Part shown: piece by piece, positions 40,587-50,171 of the stretch
Position numbering within the stretch: the stretch's first letter is position 1
Layout: every line of letters begins with the position of its first letter
Assembly: GCF_900095385.1 (NCBI RefSeq)
Contig: NZ_FMID01000021.1
Span: 1-53,842, forward strand
Source of the DNA: Methanoculleus chikugoensis
GTDB lineage: Archaea > Halobacteriota > Methanomicrobia > Methanomicrobiales > Methanoculleaceae
Direction: 5' to 3'
Length of the DNA stretch: 53,842 bases
Made by a program: the position numbers and the translations under genes
The notes under the pieces: model-generated
The model's database searches: none
The model's input: the letters and a program-made list of their open reading frames with translations, nothing else
What the model was told of the DNA's origin: nothing

Positions 40587-41518
40587 CGTTCCAGCCTCTC
40601 CAGGGTTGCCGCGACGAGGAGCGGCAGGTTGATCGTCGCATCGCCGTAGACCGTCGCGGCGGTGGCCTCCCCGGTGAGTTTGCCCCACGACCGGGCCTCG
40701 TCGAGCGTCGCCCCCGAGAGGCCGCCGAGGTCCGGCCGGTCGCCGGTGAGCTGCACCGCGTAGTCGAACCCGCTTTCGGTCATCAGTTTACTCTGCAGGA
40801 TGTAGTTCTTCGGGACACCGCCGCCGACGAGGATCGTGCCGGCCCGCTCGGCCTCGAAGCACCGGTCGAGCAGCCCGGACATGTCGGCAAACGCGCTGAC
40901 CGTGACCTTGTGTGTCTGGGAGAAGAGCCAGTACTGCAGCCCGATCATCGAGTCCTGGATGGCCGGGCAGTAGACCGGCACCCCGACCTTTGCCGCCGCG
41001 GAGAGGATCCCGGTATCGAGCCTGCTTCCTATCCGGCCGAGGAGATCGGAGATCGAGACCGTCGAGCCTTCCGGGATGGAGGAGTAGACGTCCTGCAGGA
41101 ACTCCTCGAACCGGATGAACGCCTCGTTCGGGAGGAAGATGTCGTAGATCCGGTTGACCCCCTCCTCGCAGAGTTCGGTATCGGAGACTTGAGCGGTCCC
41201 GTGGTAGTGGTGGCACCCGATCGCCTCGATGACGTCGTGGGTGAGGTTCGCCCCCGTCGAGACGAGCACGTCGATATGTCCTCTCTCGATAAGGTCGGCG
41301 ACGATGCCTCCCATGCCGCCGGGCACCATGGCGCCCGAGAGGCCGAAGAACTTCAGTGCTTTCTCGTCGCGAAGCATCCGTTCATAGATGTTGACCGCCT
41401 GCCACAGCGATCCCCCGTTGTAGGCTCCGGCTTTCCCGAGTTCGTCGACGAGTTCGCCGACCGTCATCCCGGGGTGCACCCGTGCCTGCTGAACCGCTTC
41501 CCCGTACTTGAAGGTCAT
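40583..41518 (-). CDS. dys: Deoxyhypusine synthase
   Basis: Transfers the aminobutyl group of spermidine to a lysine of aIF-5A. The 311-residue enzyme contains FFGLSGAMVPGGMGG, VSTGANLTHDV, CPAIQDSMIGLQYW and GGGVPKNYILQ with the catalytic lysine. It forms an operon with pyrF. ATG 41518 is chosen; ATG 41557 (adding PITSYGNWCNSI) is also plausible because neither has a clear ribosome site. Confidence 0.93.
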   Translation of the reverse strand: MTFKYGEAVQQARVHPGMTVGELVDELGKAGAYNGGSLWQAVNIYERMLRDEKALKFFGLSGAMVPGGMGGIVADLIERGHIDVLVSTGANLTHDVIEAIGCHHYHGTAQVSDTELCEEGVNRIYDIFLPNEAFIRFEEFLQDVYSSIPEGSTVSISDLLGRIGSRLDTGILSAAAKVGVPVYCPAIQDSMIGLQYWLFSQTHKVTVSAFADMSGLLDRCFEAERAGTILVGGGVPKNYILQSKLMTESGFDYAVQLTGDRPDLGGLSGATLDEARSWGKLTGEATAATVYGDATINLPLLVAATLERLER

Positions 41519-41557
41519 GATACTGTTACACCAGTTTCCGTACGAGGTTATTGGCAT

Positions 41558-42039
41558 TCATGCAAGATAATGGATCGTCTTTTCCCGGGGTCGCCGGGAA
41601 GTGTCCGTCGACTGAAAACTATGTTCTGCTAAAAATAGCAATGTCGCGGGGGCCCGGTGACCGGGTCCCCGCTGCCAGACAGGGGATGACTGGTTATTCG
41701 ACACGGGATGATCCCACTTGTCCCACCGTGTCGGGGTCCGGTATGTCCGGACCATCTCTCGAGAGAGCGGACTTTCGGGCCGGAAACGGAAAGGTGTCCA
41801 GAGGGTTACCTTCGTCTTCGTTCCGTGCATACTCGGCCGCGAACTCGTATAGCCTGCCGCAGAACTCCGCCCGTCAGGGGTGGCACCGATGCGGGCGGAC
41901 CGGTCCGGGCGGACCGGTCCGGGCAGGCATACTTTCGCCGCAGATAGTCGGCACGGGATCACCAGGGACTAGTTAACTCCCAAACGTTATATATCTTTTT
42001 TTGTAAACTTCATTCGATTGACGCGATGGACGACGGATC
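41558..42039. other. Gene-poor intergenic stretch with phased palindromes
   Basis: About 480 bases between dys and tiaS with no credible ORF. It contains a direct repeat of a palindrome, GGACCGGTCC at 41897-41906 and 41911-41920 (period 14). GTTATATATC (41986-41995) runs into T7 (41996-42002), which could be a TATA box or a terminator. The stretch may encode an RNA or be regulatory. Confidence 0.5.
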
Positions 42040-43293
42040 TCACTCCCGGCCGGATTGAAGCACGATCTCTTCCCACACCGGGACGCCGCGAACCAGCGGC
42101 CGCGCGAGGTGCCGGCGGGCGGTGGGGGGCACCTCGTACCACCCGGGCTCGATCTGCCGCTCGATTCGCTCGGTCTCGGCATCAAGGCTGCGCTCGCCGC
42201 AGACCCTGCACTTGTAGCCTTTGCCGGTTCCGGCGCTCGTCATCCGTTTTTTGCAGGCGGGACAGACCGGCGGGCGGATCCGGGCTGCGTCGGCGAGACG
42301 GGCGACGCCGAGTTTCTCGAGGTTGAGGCTCCCCCCCTTGTAACTCCCGGCCGCGGCCACCACGTCGCCCGGGACGAGCGCTCTCACGACGCCCCGGAAC
42401 CCCTTGGTCGGTTCGTAGGCCATACAGCGGAGGTCGACGCCGCAGTCCTCGAGGAGAAACGAGACGTGGCCGCCGGGCCCGGTGGCCGCGATCTGTGCGA
42501 CCGTGCCCCGCACCAGGTACGACCGTCCCTCCCGGAGCGTTGCGATCGAGCCCGGGATCAGGTGAGCATCGGTTCCCTGGTTGGTGGCGTAGACCTGCTC
42601 GCAGGCGGGCTCCTCCGAGCGCACATATGCACGCGCCTCCTTCACCCATGCCGGGCTCTCCCCCCGGATGCCGAAGAGGACGGGGTCGGGGGTATGGGGC
42701 ACCCCGACCACCACGCCGTTCTCCCGGTCGACTGTGTCCCAGGTATGGGGGTAGGTCTCCTCCTCGGCGCGAAAGAGGCTCGCCGCATCCACCTGCCGCG
42801 GCGTTCCCCATGCCGGGCGCTTCCGGTAGGCGAGGAGCTCGTAGGTCAGGTCAAGAAAATCGCTTGCTATTGCCGCCGTTGCGCCGATGAGCCCGCGCCG
42901 GTTCTTGTAACCCCGGTAGAGCGCCCCTGCCGCTTCGAGCACCGCGACGGCCTCGTCAACGGTGCAGTAGTCCCGGAGCGCCGCGTAGTAGAACTCCGGC
43001 GGCGGCCGGACGCTCGCCACCACCACGCCGGGGTTGGTCTTTTCGTCGTCGAACTCCGCGAGTTCTTCGACGCACGCGGTGGCGAGTGCGAAGGCCGTCT
43101 CCGGATCGCCGGCCGCCTCGATGGCGATTGCCGCATTCCCCCGGGTCTTGTGGATGACGTTCGGGTTCAGCCTGACCAGGCGGGCACCGACGATGCGCAG
43201 CCCCTTCCGCGCGAGCCGTTGCACCAGGACCGCGCCGAGGTAGGTGGTACACATCCCGGCAGGCGAGTCCGTATCGTCGATCCCGATCCACAT
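42040..43293 (-). CDS. tiaS: tRNA(Ile2) 2-agmatinylcytidine synthetase
   Basis: TiaS conjugates agmatine to C34 of tRNA-Ile2 so it reads AUA. The 417-residue protein has the N-terminal DDTD motif (MWIGIDDTDSPAGMCTTYLG), the THUMP-like/FLD central region (PWGTPRQVD, ENGVVVGVPHTPDPVLFGIR), an OB-type domain (GRSYLVRGTVAQIAATGP), and a C-terminal zinc ribbon (CPACKKR, then CRVCGE). An archaea-specific, essential tRNA enzyme. It is divergent from the COG1395 regulator across 47 bases holding TATA-like elements for both. Confidence 0.95.
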   Translation of the reverse strand: MWIGIDDTDSPAGMCTTYLGAVLVQRLARKGLRIVGARLVRLNPNVIHKTRGNAAIAIEAAGDPETAFALATACVEELAEFDDEKTNPGVVVASVRPPPEFYYAALRDYCTVDEAVAVLEAAGALYRGYKNRRGLIGATAAIASDFLDLTYELLAYRKRPAWGTPRQVDAASLFRAEEETYPHTWDTVDRENGVVVGVPHTPDPVLFGIRGESPAWVKEARAYVRSEEPACEQVYATNQGTDAHLIPGSIATLREGRSYLVRGTVAQIAATGPGGHVSFLLEDCGVDLRCMAYEPTKGFRGVVRALVPGDVVAAAGSYKGGSLNLEKLGVARLADAARIRPPVCPACKKRMTSAGTGKGYKCRVCGERSLDAETERIERQIEPGWYEVPPTARRHLARPLVRGVPVWEEIVLQSGRE

Positions 43294-43340
43294 AACCCTC
43301 TAGTTTATATCGTCTCCGACTATATCGATTCTTACGGGTT

Positions 43341-44255
43341 ATGTCGCAGGATCGCCTCCCCCAGATGGTCATCAGCATCATGCTCCTTGCAAACTTCGAT
43401 GTCTCGGAGCGATGCAACATCCGTCCGCGGAGTTTCGACCTTATCGCGAAGAGAGGCGATAACCTCGTCATCATCAAAGTCGCCTCGCATATCGACAGCG
43501 TGAGCGCCGATATCGCCTGGGATCTCAACCTGATTGCCCGGCACCTGGAGGCCACCCCCCTCATCGTCGGGGAGCGGGCACGCGATACGGATCTCGAACG
43601 CGGCGTCGTCTACATCCGCTACGGGCTCTTTGCCCTCAGCCCCGAGACCCTCTACGACTACTTTGTGGAAGGGCTCTCGCCGATGGTCTACGCCTCCCCC
43701 GGCGGCCTCTACGTGAAGATCAAAGGCGACCTCCTCCGCGAGGTGCGGGAGCGCTCCCGGATGTCGCTTGGAGACCTCGCGTCGCACCTCGGGGTCTCCC
43801 GGCGGACGATCAGCAAGTACGAGGGCGGGATGGGCACCACGCTCGACGTCGCCATCAGGCTCGAGGAACTCTTCAACGCCCCGCTCGTCGAGACGATCGA
43901 GCTCCTCGGTTACCGCACCCCCGAGCCCGAGAAGCCCGCCGAATCCACGCCCGGCGACGTTCTTGTCGACCTCGAACGCATGGGGATGGAGATCCACGCG
44001 ATGCGGCAGGCTCCGTTCCAGGCGCTGGCGCTCTTTGATGAGCACACGATCCTGACGGCCTACGGCACGTCCCAGAAGGTCGTGAAGCGCGCTTCCCTGA
44101 TCGGCAACATCTCGCAGATCACGAAGACGTTTGCAATGTGCGTCGTCACGGATTACAAAAAGCAGAAAAAGATCGGCAAAACGCTTCTTATCGGAGAAGA
44201 ACATCTCCACACCCTCGAAGACGGCTCGGAACTCATAGATATGATAAATGAGTGA
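43341..44255 (+). CDS. Archaeal HTH transcriptional regulator (COG1395)
   Basis: A 304-residue protein with an N-terminal PD-(D/E)xK-like/regulatory domain (CNIRPRSFDLIAKRGDNLVI, IIKVASHIDS) and a central XRE-type helix-turn-helix (~residues 134-175: MSLGDLASHLGVSRRTISKY). The C-terminal domain (~220-304) resembles a second sensor part. It belongs to the conserved archaeal putative regulators often near the KEOPS or tiaS genes. Targets unknown. It ends 57 bases before the thermosome start. Confidence 0.85.
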   Translation: MSQDRLPQMVISIMLLANFDVSERCNIRPRSFDLIAKRGDNLVIIKVASHIDSVSADIAWDLNLIARHLEATPLIVGERARDTDLERGVVYIRYGLFALSPETLYDYFVEGLSPMVYASPGGLYVKIKGDLLREVRERSRMSLGDLASHLGVSRRTISKYEGGMGTTLDVAIRLEELFNAPLVETIELLGYRTPEPEKPAESTPGDVLVDLERMGMEIHAMRQAPFQALALFDEHTILTAYGTSQKVVKRASLIGNISQITKTFAMCVVTDYKKQKKIGKTLLIGEEHLHTLEDGSELIDMINE

Positions 44256-44260
44256 ATAAA

Positions 44261-44268
44261 TTTATATA
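44261..44268 (+). promoter_or_regulatory. TATA box of the thermosome gene
   Basis: TTTATATA lies 45-52 bp ahead of ATG 44313. The resulting leader of about 15-20 bases can hold the GGTGAT ribosome site at 44303-44308. Confidence 0.55.
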
Positions 44269-44312
44269 GAACCACAAACCTACCTTTCTATCGCTTAACA
44301 ACGGTGATACCT

Positions 44313-45977
44313 ATGTCAAGTCTTGGAGGACAACCAATCCTGATTCTGAAAGAGGGTAGCCAGCGTACCCGCGGTCGTGACGCACAGTCGGGCAACATCG
44401 CAGCCGCAAAGGCCGTGGCAAGCGCCGTACGGACAACGCTCGGACCCAAGGGCATGGACAAGATGCTCGTCGATACCATCGGCGACGTCGTCATCACGAA
44501 CGACGGTGTGACCATCTTGAAAGAGATGGATATCGAGCACCCCGCCGCGAAGATGATGGTCGAGATCGCCAAGACCCAGGACGACGAGGTCGGCGACGGC
44601 ACCACGACCGCCGTGGTGATCGCAGGCGAGCTCCTGAAGCGGGCCGAGGACCTCCTCGACCAGGACGTGCACCCCACGGTCATCGCTCACGGCTACCGGA
44701 TGGCCGCTGACAGGGCGCAGACCATCCTCGACGAGATCGCCGTCGACGTCAAGCCCGACGACATGGCGATGCTCAGGAAGATTGCCGACACCGCCATGAC
44801 CGGCAAGGGCGCCGAGGCCGCAAAGGAGAAGCTCACCGAGCTCGTCGTCAGGGCAATCACGATGGTCGCCGATGCCGACGGAACCGTCGACACCGAGTTC
44901 GTGAAGGTCGAGAAGAAGGTCGGCGGGTCCATCGAGGAGTCCGAGATCGTCGAGGGCATGATCATCGACAAGGAGCGTGTGCACCCCGCCATGCCCCGCG
45001 CCGTCAAGGACGCGAAGATCCTGCTCCTGAACGCTGCCGTCGAGTTCAAGAAGACCGAGGTCGACGCCGAGATCAGCATAACGAGCCCCGACCAGCTCCA
45101 GATGTTCCTCGATGAAGAGGAGCGGATGATCAAGGGTATCGTCGACAAGGTCGTTGCGAGCGGCGCAAACGTCCTCTTCTGCCAGAAGGGCATCGACGAC
45201 ATCGCCCAGCACTACCTCGCCAAGGCCGGCATCTTCGCCGTCCGCCGTGTCAAGAAGAGCGACATGGAGAAACTCGCACGCGCTACCGGTGCGGCAGTCG
45301 TCAGCTCCATCGACGCCATCGCCCCCGAAGAACTCGGCAAGGCGGGCAGCGTCGAGGAGAAGAAGGTCTCCGGCGAAGAGATGATCTTCGTCACCGGGTG
45401 CGAGAACCCGAAGGCCGTCTCGATCATCATCCGTGGCGGCACCGAGCACGTCGTCGCCGAACTCGACCGCGCCATCGAGGATGCTCTCCGGGTCGTCAGC
45501 GTTGCCGTCGAGGACAGGAAGTTCGTCGCCGGCGGCGGTGCGCCCGAGATCGAGCTCTCGCTCCGGCTCCGCGAGTACGCCGCAACCGTCGGCGGACGCG
45601 CCCAGCTCGCTATCGAAGCGTTTGCAAACGCCCTCGAGATCATCCCGAGGACGCTTGCCGAGAACGCGGGCCTCGACCCGATCGACATGCTCGTTGCGCT
45701 GCGCGCATCCCACGAGAAGGGCGGCGCGAGCGGGAAGTACATGGGACTTGACGTCTTCAACGCCGCCTCCGGCGATATGCTCAAGGGCGGTGTCGTCGAG
45801 CCCCTCCGGGTGAAGACCCAGGCCATCGCAAGCGCTGCCGAAGCCGCCGTCATGATCCTCCGGATCGACGACGTCATTGCCTCATCCAAGTCCGGCGGTC
45901 CCTCTCCTGAGGAGATGGCTGCCATGGGCGGCGGCATGGGTGGCGGCATGGGCGGCATGGGCATGCCCCCGATGTAA
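44313..45977 (+). CDS. thsA: Thermosome subunit (group II chaperonin)
   Basis: ATP-driven protein-folding ring subunit, 554 residues. Equatorial-domain sites are [26 protein letters not shown] and [14 protein letters not shown]. The intermediate and apical domains show [12 protein letters not shown]-like and [15 protein letters not shown] segments. The C-terminal GGMGGG...GMPPM tail points into the cavity. ATG 44313 is preferred over GTG 44304 because GGTGAT lies ahead of it. A T5 tract (46033-46037) probably ends the transcript. Confidence 0.97.
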   Translation: MSSLGGQPILILKEGSQRTRGRDAQSGNIAAAKAVASAVRTTLGPKGMDKMLVDTIGDVVITNDGVTILKEMDIEHPAAKMMVEIAKTQDDEVGDGTTTAVVIAGELLKRAEDLLDQDVHPTVIAHGYRMAADRAQTILDEIAVDVKPDDMAMLRKIADTAMTGKGAEAAKEKLTELVVRAITMVADADGTVDTEFVKVEKKVGGSIEESEIVEGMIIDKERVHPAMPRAVKDAKILLLNAAVEFKKTEVDAEISITSPDQLQMFLDEEERMIKGIVDKVVASGANVLFCQKGIDDIAQHYLAKAGIFAVRRVKKSDMEKLARATGAAVVSSIDAIAPEELGKAGSVEEKKVSGEEMIFVTGCENPKAVSIIIRGGTEHVVAELDRAIEDALRVVSVAVEDRKFVAGGGAPEIELSLRLREYAATVGGRAQLAIEAFANALEIIPRTLAENAGLDPIDMLVALRASHEKGGASGKYMGLDVFNAASGDMLKGGVVEPLRVKTQAIASAAEAAVMILRIDDVIASSKSGGPSPEEMAAMGGGMGGGMGGMGMPPM

Positions 45978-46282
45978 GATCACCGTACCGTCCTGCGATA
46001 CGTCCGGGGCCGCTATCCGGCTCCGTCATCTCTTTTTCGCGCCGGTTCTCCACCGTCAGGGGTGGATTCGCAGTTGTTCGGCCGACCGTCACGCGGCACC
46101 CCCGAATGGACGGTTATAGAGTGGGCATGTACTGTTCTCTCCGGTGCCCAACGGCAAAATAATCTTCCCAAACATCCTGTTTTGCGTCAAAATCGTTTAT
46201 GATAAATAGTTGCAGATATACCTCTCCGTAAGAGAGTGATCCTGCCCCGCAGGTATCGCATGAGGAGCGGAGTGCGTATGTA
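45978..46282. other. Spacer between thermosome and sensor kinases
   Basis: About 305 bases. It holds a T5 terminator (46033-46037) for the thermosome and an AT-rich promoter-like GTTTATGATAAATA (46195-46208). A leader of some 50 bases with GAGGAGCGG ahead of the kinase start at 46283 follows. No ORF is convincing. Confidence 0.5.
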
Positions 46283-48172
46283 ATGAAGGCGAAGAGTCCC
46301 GTCCGGCCGTCGCTTCCGCTCATGGCCTACCTTCTGCTTGCGATTCTCCTCGCGACGGTTCCTGCCGTCTGCCTGCTCTCCGTCGTCGACTCGGCGGCGG
46401 TCAGGCAGGAACTGGAGGCGAATGCCGAAGCGTCCCGGAACCAGACCGAGTCCGCCATCGTCCTTGCGGTGAACCTGGTGAATGCCGGGTTGAAACTCTT
46501 TGATAAGACGTTGGACCACGAGATGGAGGAGGCGTTCATCCCGGTTCTGGCCGAGTACGAGCGGGCGGGAAGGGATCCGGAAGAGATGGATCTCGACCGG
46601 GTCAGGGAGCGCCTCGGGGACGGGATGGACGTCTATATCATCAACGAATCCGGCGTCATCGAGTACACATCCTATCCTCCGGATCTTGGACTTGATTTCA
46701 GGCAAATCCCCGACTTCTACGACCGGGTAACGGAGATCCGTCTCGGGGATTCGTTTGCTGCCGACAGGGCCGTCTACGGGATCGCGTCCGGGGAACTCCG
46801 GAAGTACGCCTACATGCCTTCTCCGGATCACCGCTACCTCTTCGAACTCGGTCTTGCGGGATCCGAGTTTCAGGAGTACCGCACGGCGCTGAAGTACCGG
46901 GAGGCCGTCCGGAATCTTGTGGACAAAAACCCGGACGTTGTCGAGATCCGGATCTTCGACAGCCTGGGGGAGATGATCGTCGGCGAGGCGCATCCCGACG
47001 ACGACCGGCGGCTGGAGATGGTCAGCAGGGCTTACCGGGAGAAGGCCGTGGTTGAGGCGGAGAATGCCACTGCAGGTGAACTGGTGCGCTACGTCTTCGT
47101 CGATATGGCGGACGCCGATTACGCATCGGACATGAGCCTGGTCGTCGAACTGACCTATACCACGCAGAGGGCGGAGGCCGAACTCGCCGGAATCTTCAAC
47201 CGGCATGCGAGCGTCCTGCTCATCGCGTTCTTCTGTATCGGCTCTCTCTCAGCCCTCGCCGCGCACCATCTGACGCGGCCGATACGCATCCTCGTCGAGG
47301 ACGTCGATGCCGTCGCCCGCGGCGATCTGGAGCGTCCCATACGAGTGAGCGGAGGCGAGGAGTTCATGCATCTCGCAGAGAGCGTACGGCGTGTGGTCGG
47401 ATCTCTGAAGGGGACCATCCAGATGATCCGGGAGTCGGAGGAGGCGATCGTCCGGCACAGCCGTCTCCTCGAAGAACAGGTTCGGGAACGGACGGCCGCC
47501 CTCGAGGCGTCGAACCGTGCGGCGACCCTCTATCTGGACATCATGGGGCACGACATCAACAACGCGAACAACGTCGCAAACCTCTATGCCGACCTGCTCC
47601 AGGCCGAACTCGAGGGAGGACCCGAGGCCGAGCTGCTCGGGAAAGCGAGAAAGGGGCTTACGAAGAGCATCGAGATCGTCCACGACGTCAACACCATCCA
47701 GCAGGTTCAGGGAGGCGTGCCGTCGCTTCGCCCGATCGATCTCGATGCCGTTATCAGGGCCGAGATCGAGCGCTCTCCCGCCCCGATAACCTATGCCGGC
47801 ACCACGGCCTCCGTCCTCGCCGACGACCTCCTCTCCGAGATCTTCGCGAACCTCATCGGCAACGCGGTGAAGCACGGCGGGCCGTCAGTCGAGATCGCCG
47901 TCCGGGTCGCGGAGCGCGGGGAGGAGGTTGAGGTCTCGGTCGAGGATACCGGGCCGGGCATCCCGGACGCGGTAAAGGCGCGGCTCTTCGAACGGCTGGT
48001 CCGGGGAACCCACAGCACGGCGGGGACGGGGCTCGGGCTCTACATCTGCCGGATGCTCACCGAACGCTACGGCGGGAAGATCCGGGCGGCCGACCGGATG
48101 GCGGGCCGGCCGGAGGAGGGCGCAGCCATCCGGTTCACCCTCCGGAAGGCCGGAGAGGAGGGCGGTTCATGA
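46283..48172 (+). CDS. Sensor histidine kinase 1 (extracytoplasmic sensor + HAMP)
   Basis: A 629-residue membrane kinase. One helix (~10-33), an external sensor (~35-310) with the motif YIINESGVIEYTSYPPD, a second helix (~312-332), HAMP (LTRPIRILVEDVDAVARGDL), a coiled coil and the phosphoacceptor H423 in LDIMGHDINNANN. ATP-binding parts are NLIGNAVKHGG, DTGPGIP and GTGLGLYI. It overlaps kinase 2 by 4 bases. No response regulator is encoded nearby. The input is unknown; the GDS/YDRV motif part may bind a small ligand. Confidence 0.9.
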   Translation: MKAKSPVRPSLPLMAYLLLAILLATVPAVCLLSVVDSAAVRQELEANAEASRNQTESAIVLAVNLVNAGLKLFDKTLDHEMEEAFIPVLAEYERAGRDPEEMDLDRVRERLGDGMDVYIINESGVIEYTSYPPDLGLDFRQIPDFYDRVTEIRLGDSFAADRAVYGIASGELRKYAYMPSPDHRYLFELGLAGSEFQEYRTALKYREAVRNLVDKNPDVVEIRIFDSLGEMIVGEAHPDDDRRLEMVSRAYREKAVVEAENATAGELVRYVFVDMADADYASDMSLVVELTYTTQRAEAELAGIFNRHASVLLIAFFCIGSLSALAAHHLTRPIRILVEDVDAVARGDLERPIRVSGGEEFMHLAESVRRVVGSLKGTIQMIRESEEAIVRHSRLLEEQVRERTAALEASNRAATLYLDIMGHDINNANNVANLYADLLQAELEGGPEAELLGKARKGLTKSIEIVHDVNTIQQVQGGVPSLRPIDLDAVIRAEIERSPAPITYAGTTASVLADDLLSEIFANLIGNAVKHGGPSVEIAVRVAERGEEVEVSVEDTGPGIPDAVKARLFERLVRGTHSTAGTGLGLYICRMLTERYGGKIRAADRMAGRPEEGAAIRFTLRKAGEEGGS

Positions 48173-50055
48173 CGGCGGCCGGGGGGAGGAGTCCGCGCCG
48201 GTTCGGCACGCACCTGATGCTCGTCATGATCCTGATCACGCTCCCGGTGATCGGGCTGATCTCGGCCCTGGACTACCGGCAGGTCGCGGAGAGCCTGATC
48301 GCTGAGGAGGATCGGTTCCGGGAGCAGACGGAGCGGGGCGTCATTCAGTCGATATGCCTGGTGGACGCGGGTCTGACCCTCTTCGACTGCACGCTTGATG
48401 GGCAGATGGAGGAGGCATTCATCCCGGTTCTGGCCGAATACAGGCGGGCGGGAGGGGATCCGGGAGAGATGGATCTCGCCCGTGTTAAAGCGCAGCTCGG
48501 GGATGAGGTGGACGTCTATATCATCAACGAATCCGGCGTCATCGAGTATACGACTTATCCGCCCGATGCCGGTCTCGATTTCAAGTCCATTCCTTACTTC
48601 TACGACCGGATAACGGAGATCCGGCTCGGCGACACGTTCACGGCCGACCGGGTCGTGGCGGAGCCGGCGAGCGGGCGGTTGCGGAAGTACGCCTACATGC
48701 CCTCTCCGGATCGCCGCTACCTCTTCGAGCTCGGACTCGTCTGCAGTCCCGTCGGGATGGACCGGTTCGAGCCGAAATACCAGGCGATCCGGGAAGACCT
48801 GATGCGGTTGAACCCCGCGCTCGAAGAGATCCGGATCTTTGACTGTTACGGGAGATCCGTCAACGCGACCGATTCGGAGAGCCCGGTCGATCCCACCGTC
48901 GTCGATATCGTTGCCCGGGGGGTCTATGAGGAGAAACAGGACCGGACAATAGCCGATCCGGGAGCAGGGCGGATCGTCCGGTACCTCTTCGTCGACCTCT
49001 CCGCTGCCGGATCCCCCTCGGACGCGAGTCGGGTCGTCGCGTTAACCTACACTACCGCCCTGCTCGATGCCCGGCTCAGGGGGATCTGCCTCGCCCACGT
49101 TCTCCTCGCGCTCTTCGCAGGCCTTGCCGCCTGCTGCATCGCGGTCCCGGTCTCGCGGCAGGTAACCCGCCCGGTACAGGAGATCGTCGACGACGTCAAC
49201 ACCATTGCCCAGGGCGATCTCGATCACCGGATCCGGGTATCCGCGGGAACGGAGTTCACCCGTCTTGAAGAGAGCATCAGTGCCATGGTCGACTCGCTCA
49301 AAGAGAATATCCGGCGCCTCCGCGCTTCGGAGGAGACGGCACGGGATTACAGCACCCGGCTTGAGGAGCGGGTCCGGGAGCGGACGGCCGACCTCGAGGA
49401 GTCGAACCGTGCGGCAACCCTCTTCCTGGACATCATGGTCCACGATATCAACAACGCAAACACCGTCGCCATCGGATATACCCGGTTCCTCGTCGACGTG
49501 CTCGAGGGAGAACGGCGGGAGATGGCCGAGAAGATGCTCTCCCGGCTCGAACGGAGTTCCGCGATCATCGGATCCGTCGCCACCCACCGGGAGGCCCTGG
49601 AGAGCGAGAACGCGCTGAAACGGGTGGATCTCGACCGGGTGATCCGCGCGGAGATAGCGAACCACCCCACGTCCCGGATCCGGTATGAGGGGCGCTCGAT
49701 TGGCGTCCTCGCCGACGACCTCCTCTCCGAGGTCTTCGCGAACCTCATCGGCAACGCGGTGAAGTTCGGGGATCCGGCGGCCGAGATCGCCGTCATGGTC
49801 GAAGACCGCGGGGAGGAGGTGCTGGTCTCGGTCGAGGACACCGGGCCGGGCATCCCCGATGAGAAGAAGCAACGCCTCTTCACCCGTTTCGGCGGCGGGG
49901 ACAGCGCAATGAGCGGCCTGGGTCTCGGCCTCTACATCTGCCGGATGCTCATCGAACACTACGGCGGGAAGATCCGGGCGGACGACCGGGTGGAGGACCG
50001 GCCGGAGGAGGGGGCGGCCATCCGCTTTTCGCTCAGAAAGGCGCCGGGAGAGTAG
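48169..50055 (+). CDS. Sensor histidine kinase 2 (paralogue)
   Basis: A 628-residue paralogue of the preceding kinase with the same order: helix, external sensor (DVYIINESGVIEYTTYPPDA), helix, HAMP (VTRPVQEIVDDVNTIAQGDL), phosphoacceptor H425 in LDIMVHDINNANT, then NLIGNAVKFG and GLGLGLYI. It begins inside the end of kinase 1 (ATGA overlap), so both are made from one mRNA. The external domain differs more than the kinase part, suggesting different inputs with shared output. Confidence 0.9.
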   Translation: MTAAGGRSPRRFGTHLMLVMILITLPVIGLISALDYRQVAESLIAEEDRFREQTERGVIQSICLVDAGLTLFDCTLDGQMEEAFIPVLAEYRRAGGDPGEMDLARVKAQLGDEVDVYIINESGVIEYTTYPPDAGLDFKSIPYFYDRITEIRLGDTFTADRVVAEPASGRLRKYAYMPSPDRRYLFELGLVCSPVGMDRFEPKYQAIREDLMRLNPALEEIRIFDCYGRSVNATDSESPVDPTVVDIVARGVYEEKQDRTIADPGAGRIVRYLFVDLSAAGSPSDASRVVALTYTTALLDARLRGICLAHVLLALFAGLAACCIAVPVSRQVTRPVQEIVDDVNTIAQGDLDHRIRVSAGTEFTRLEESISAMVDSLKENIRRLRASEETARDYSTRLEERVRERTADLEESNRAATLFLDIMVHDINNANTVAIGYTRFLVDVLEGERREMAEKMLSRLERSSAIIGSVATHREALESENALKRVDLDRVIRAEIANHPTSRIRYEGRSIGVLADDLLSEVFANLIGNAVKFGDPAAEIAVMVEDRGEEVLVSVEDTGPGIPDEKKQRLFTRFGGGDSAMSGLGLGLYICRMLIEHYGGKIRADDRVEDRPEEGAAIRFSLRKAPGE

Positions 50056-50171
50056 CGCCGGCTCGCCTCCTCATCTCCTCCGTCGGGAAGTCCTGCCCCG
50101 ATCGCGAAAGGTTTAGTGGAGGGGATGCCCACTGGTTATCATTCTGGTGTGATCCCGATCAGTTGAGACCC

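Noticed and set aside
41973-42185. Minus-strand ORF at the end of tiaS
   Set aside because: Overlaps tiaS in another frame and reads as Pro/Ser/Arg noise.
42055-43503. 482-codon plus-strand ORF
   Set aside because: It is antisense to tiaS, which has full family signatures; the antisense text has no motif.
44316-45713. 465-codon minus-strand ORF
   Set aside because: It is the shadow of the thermosome gene (Asp/Leu/Gly-rich).
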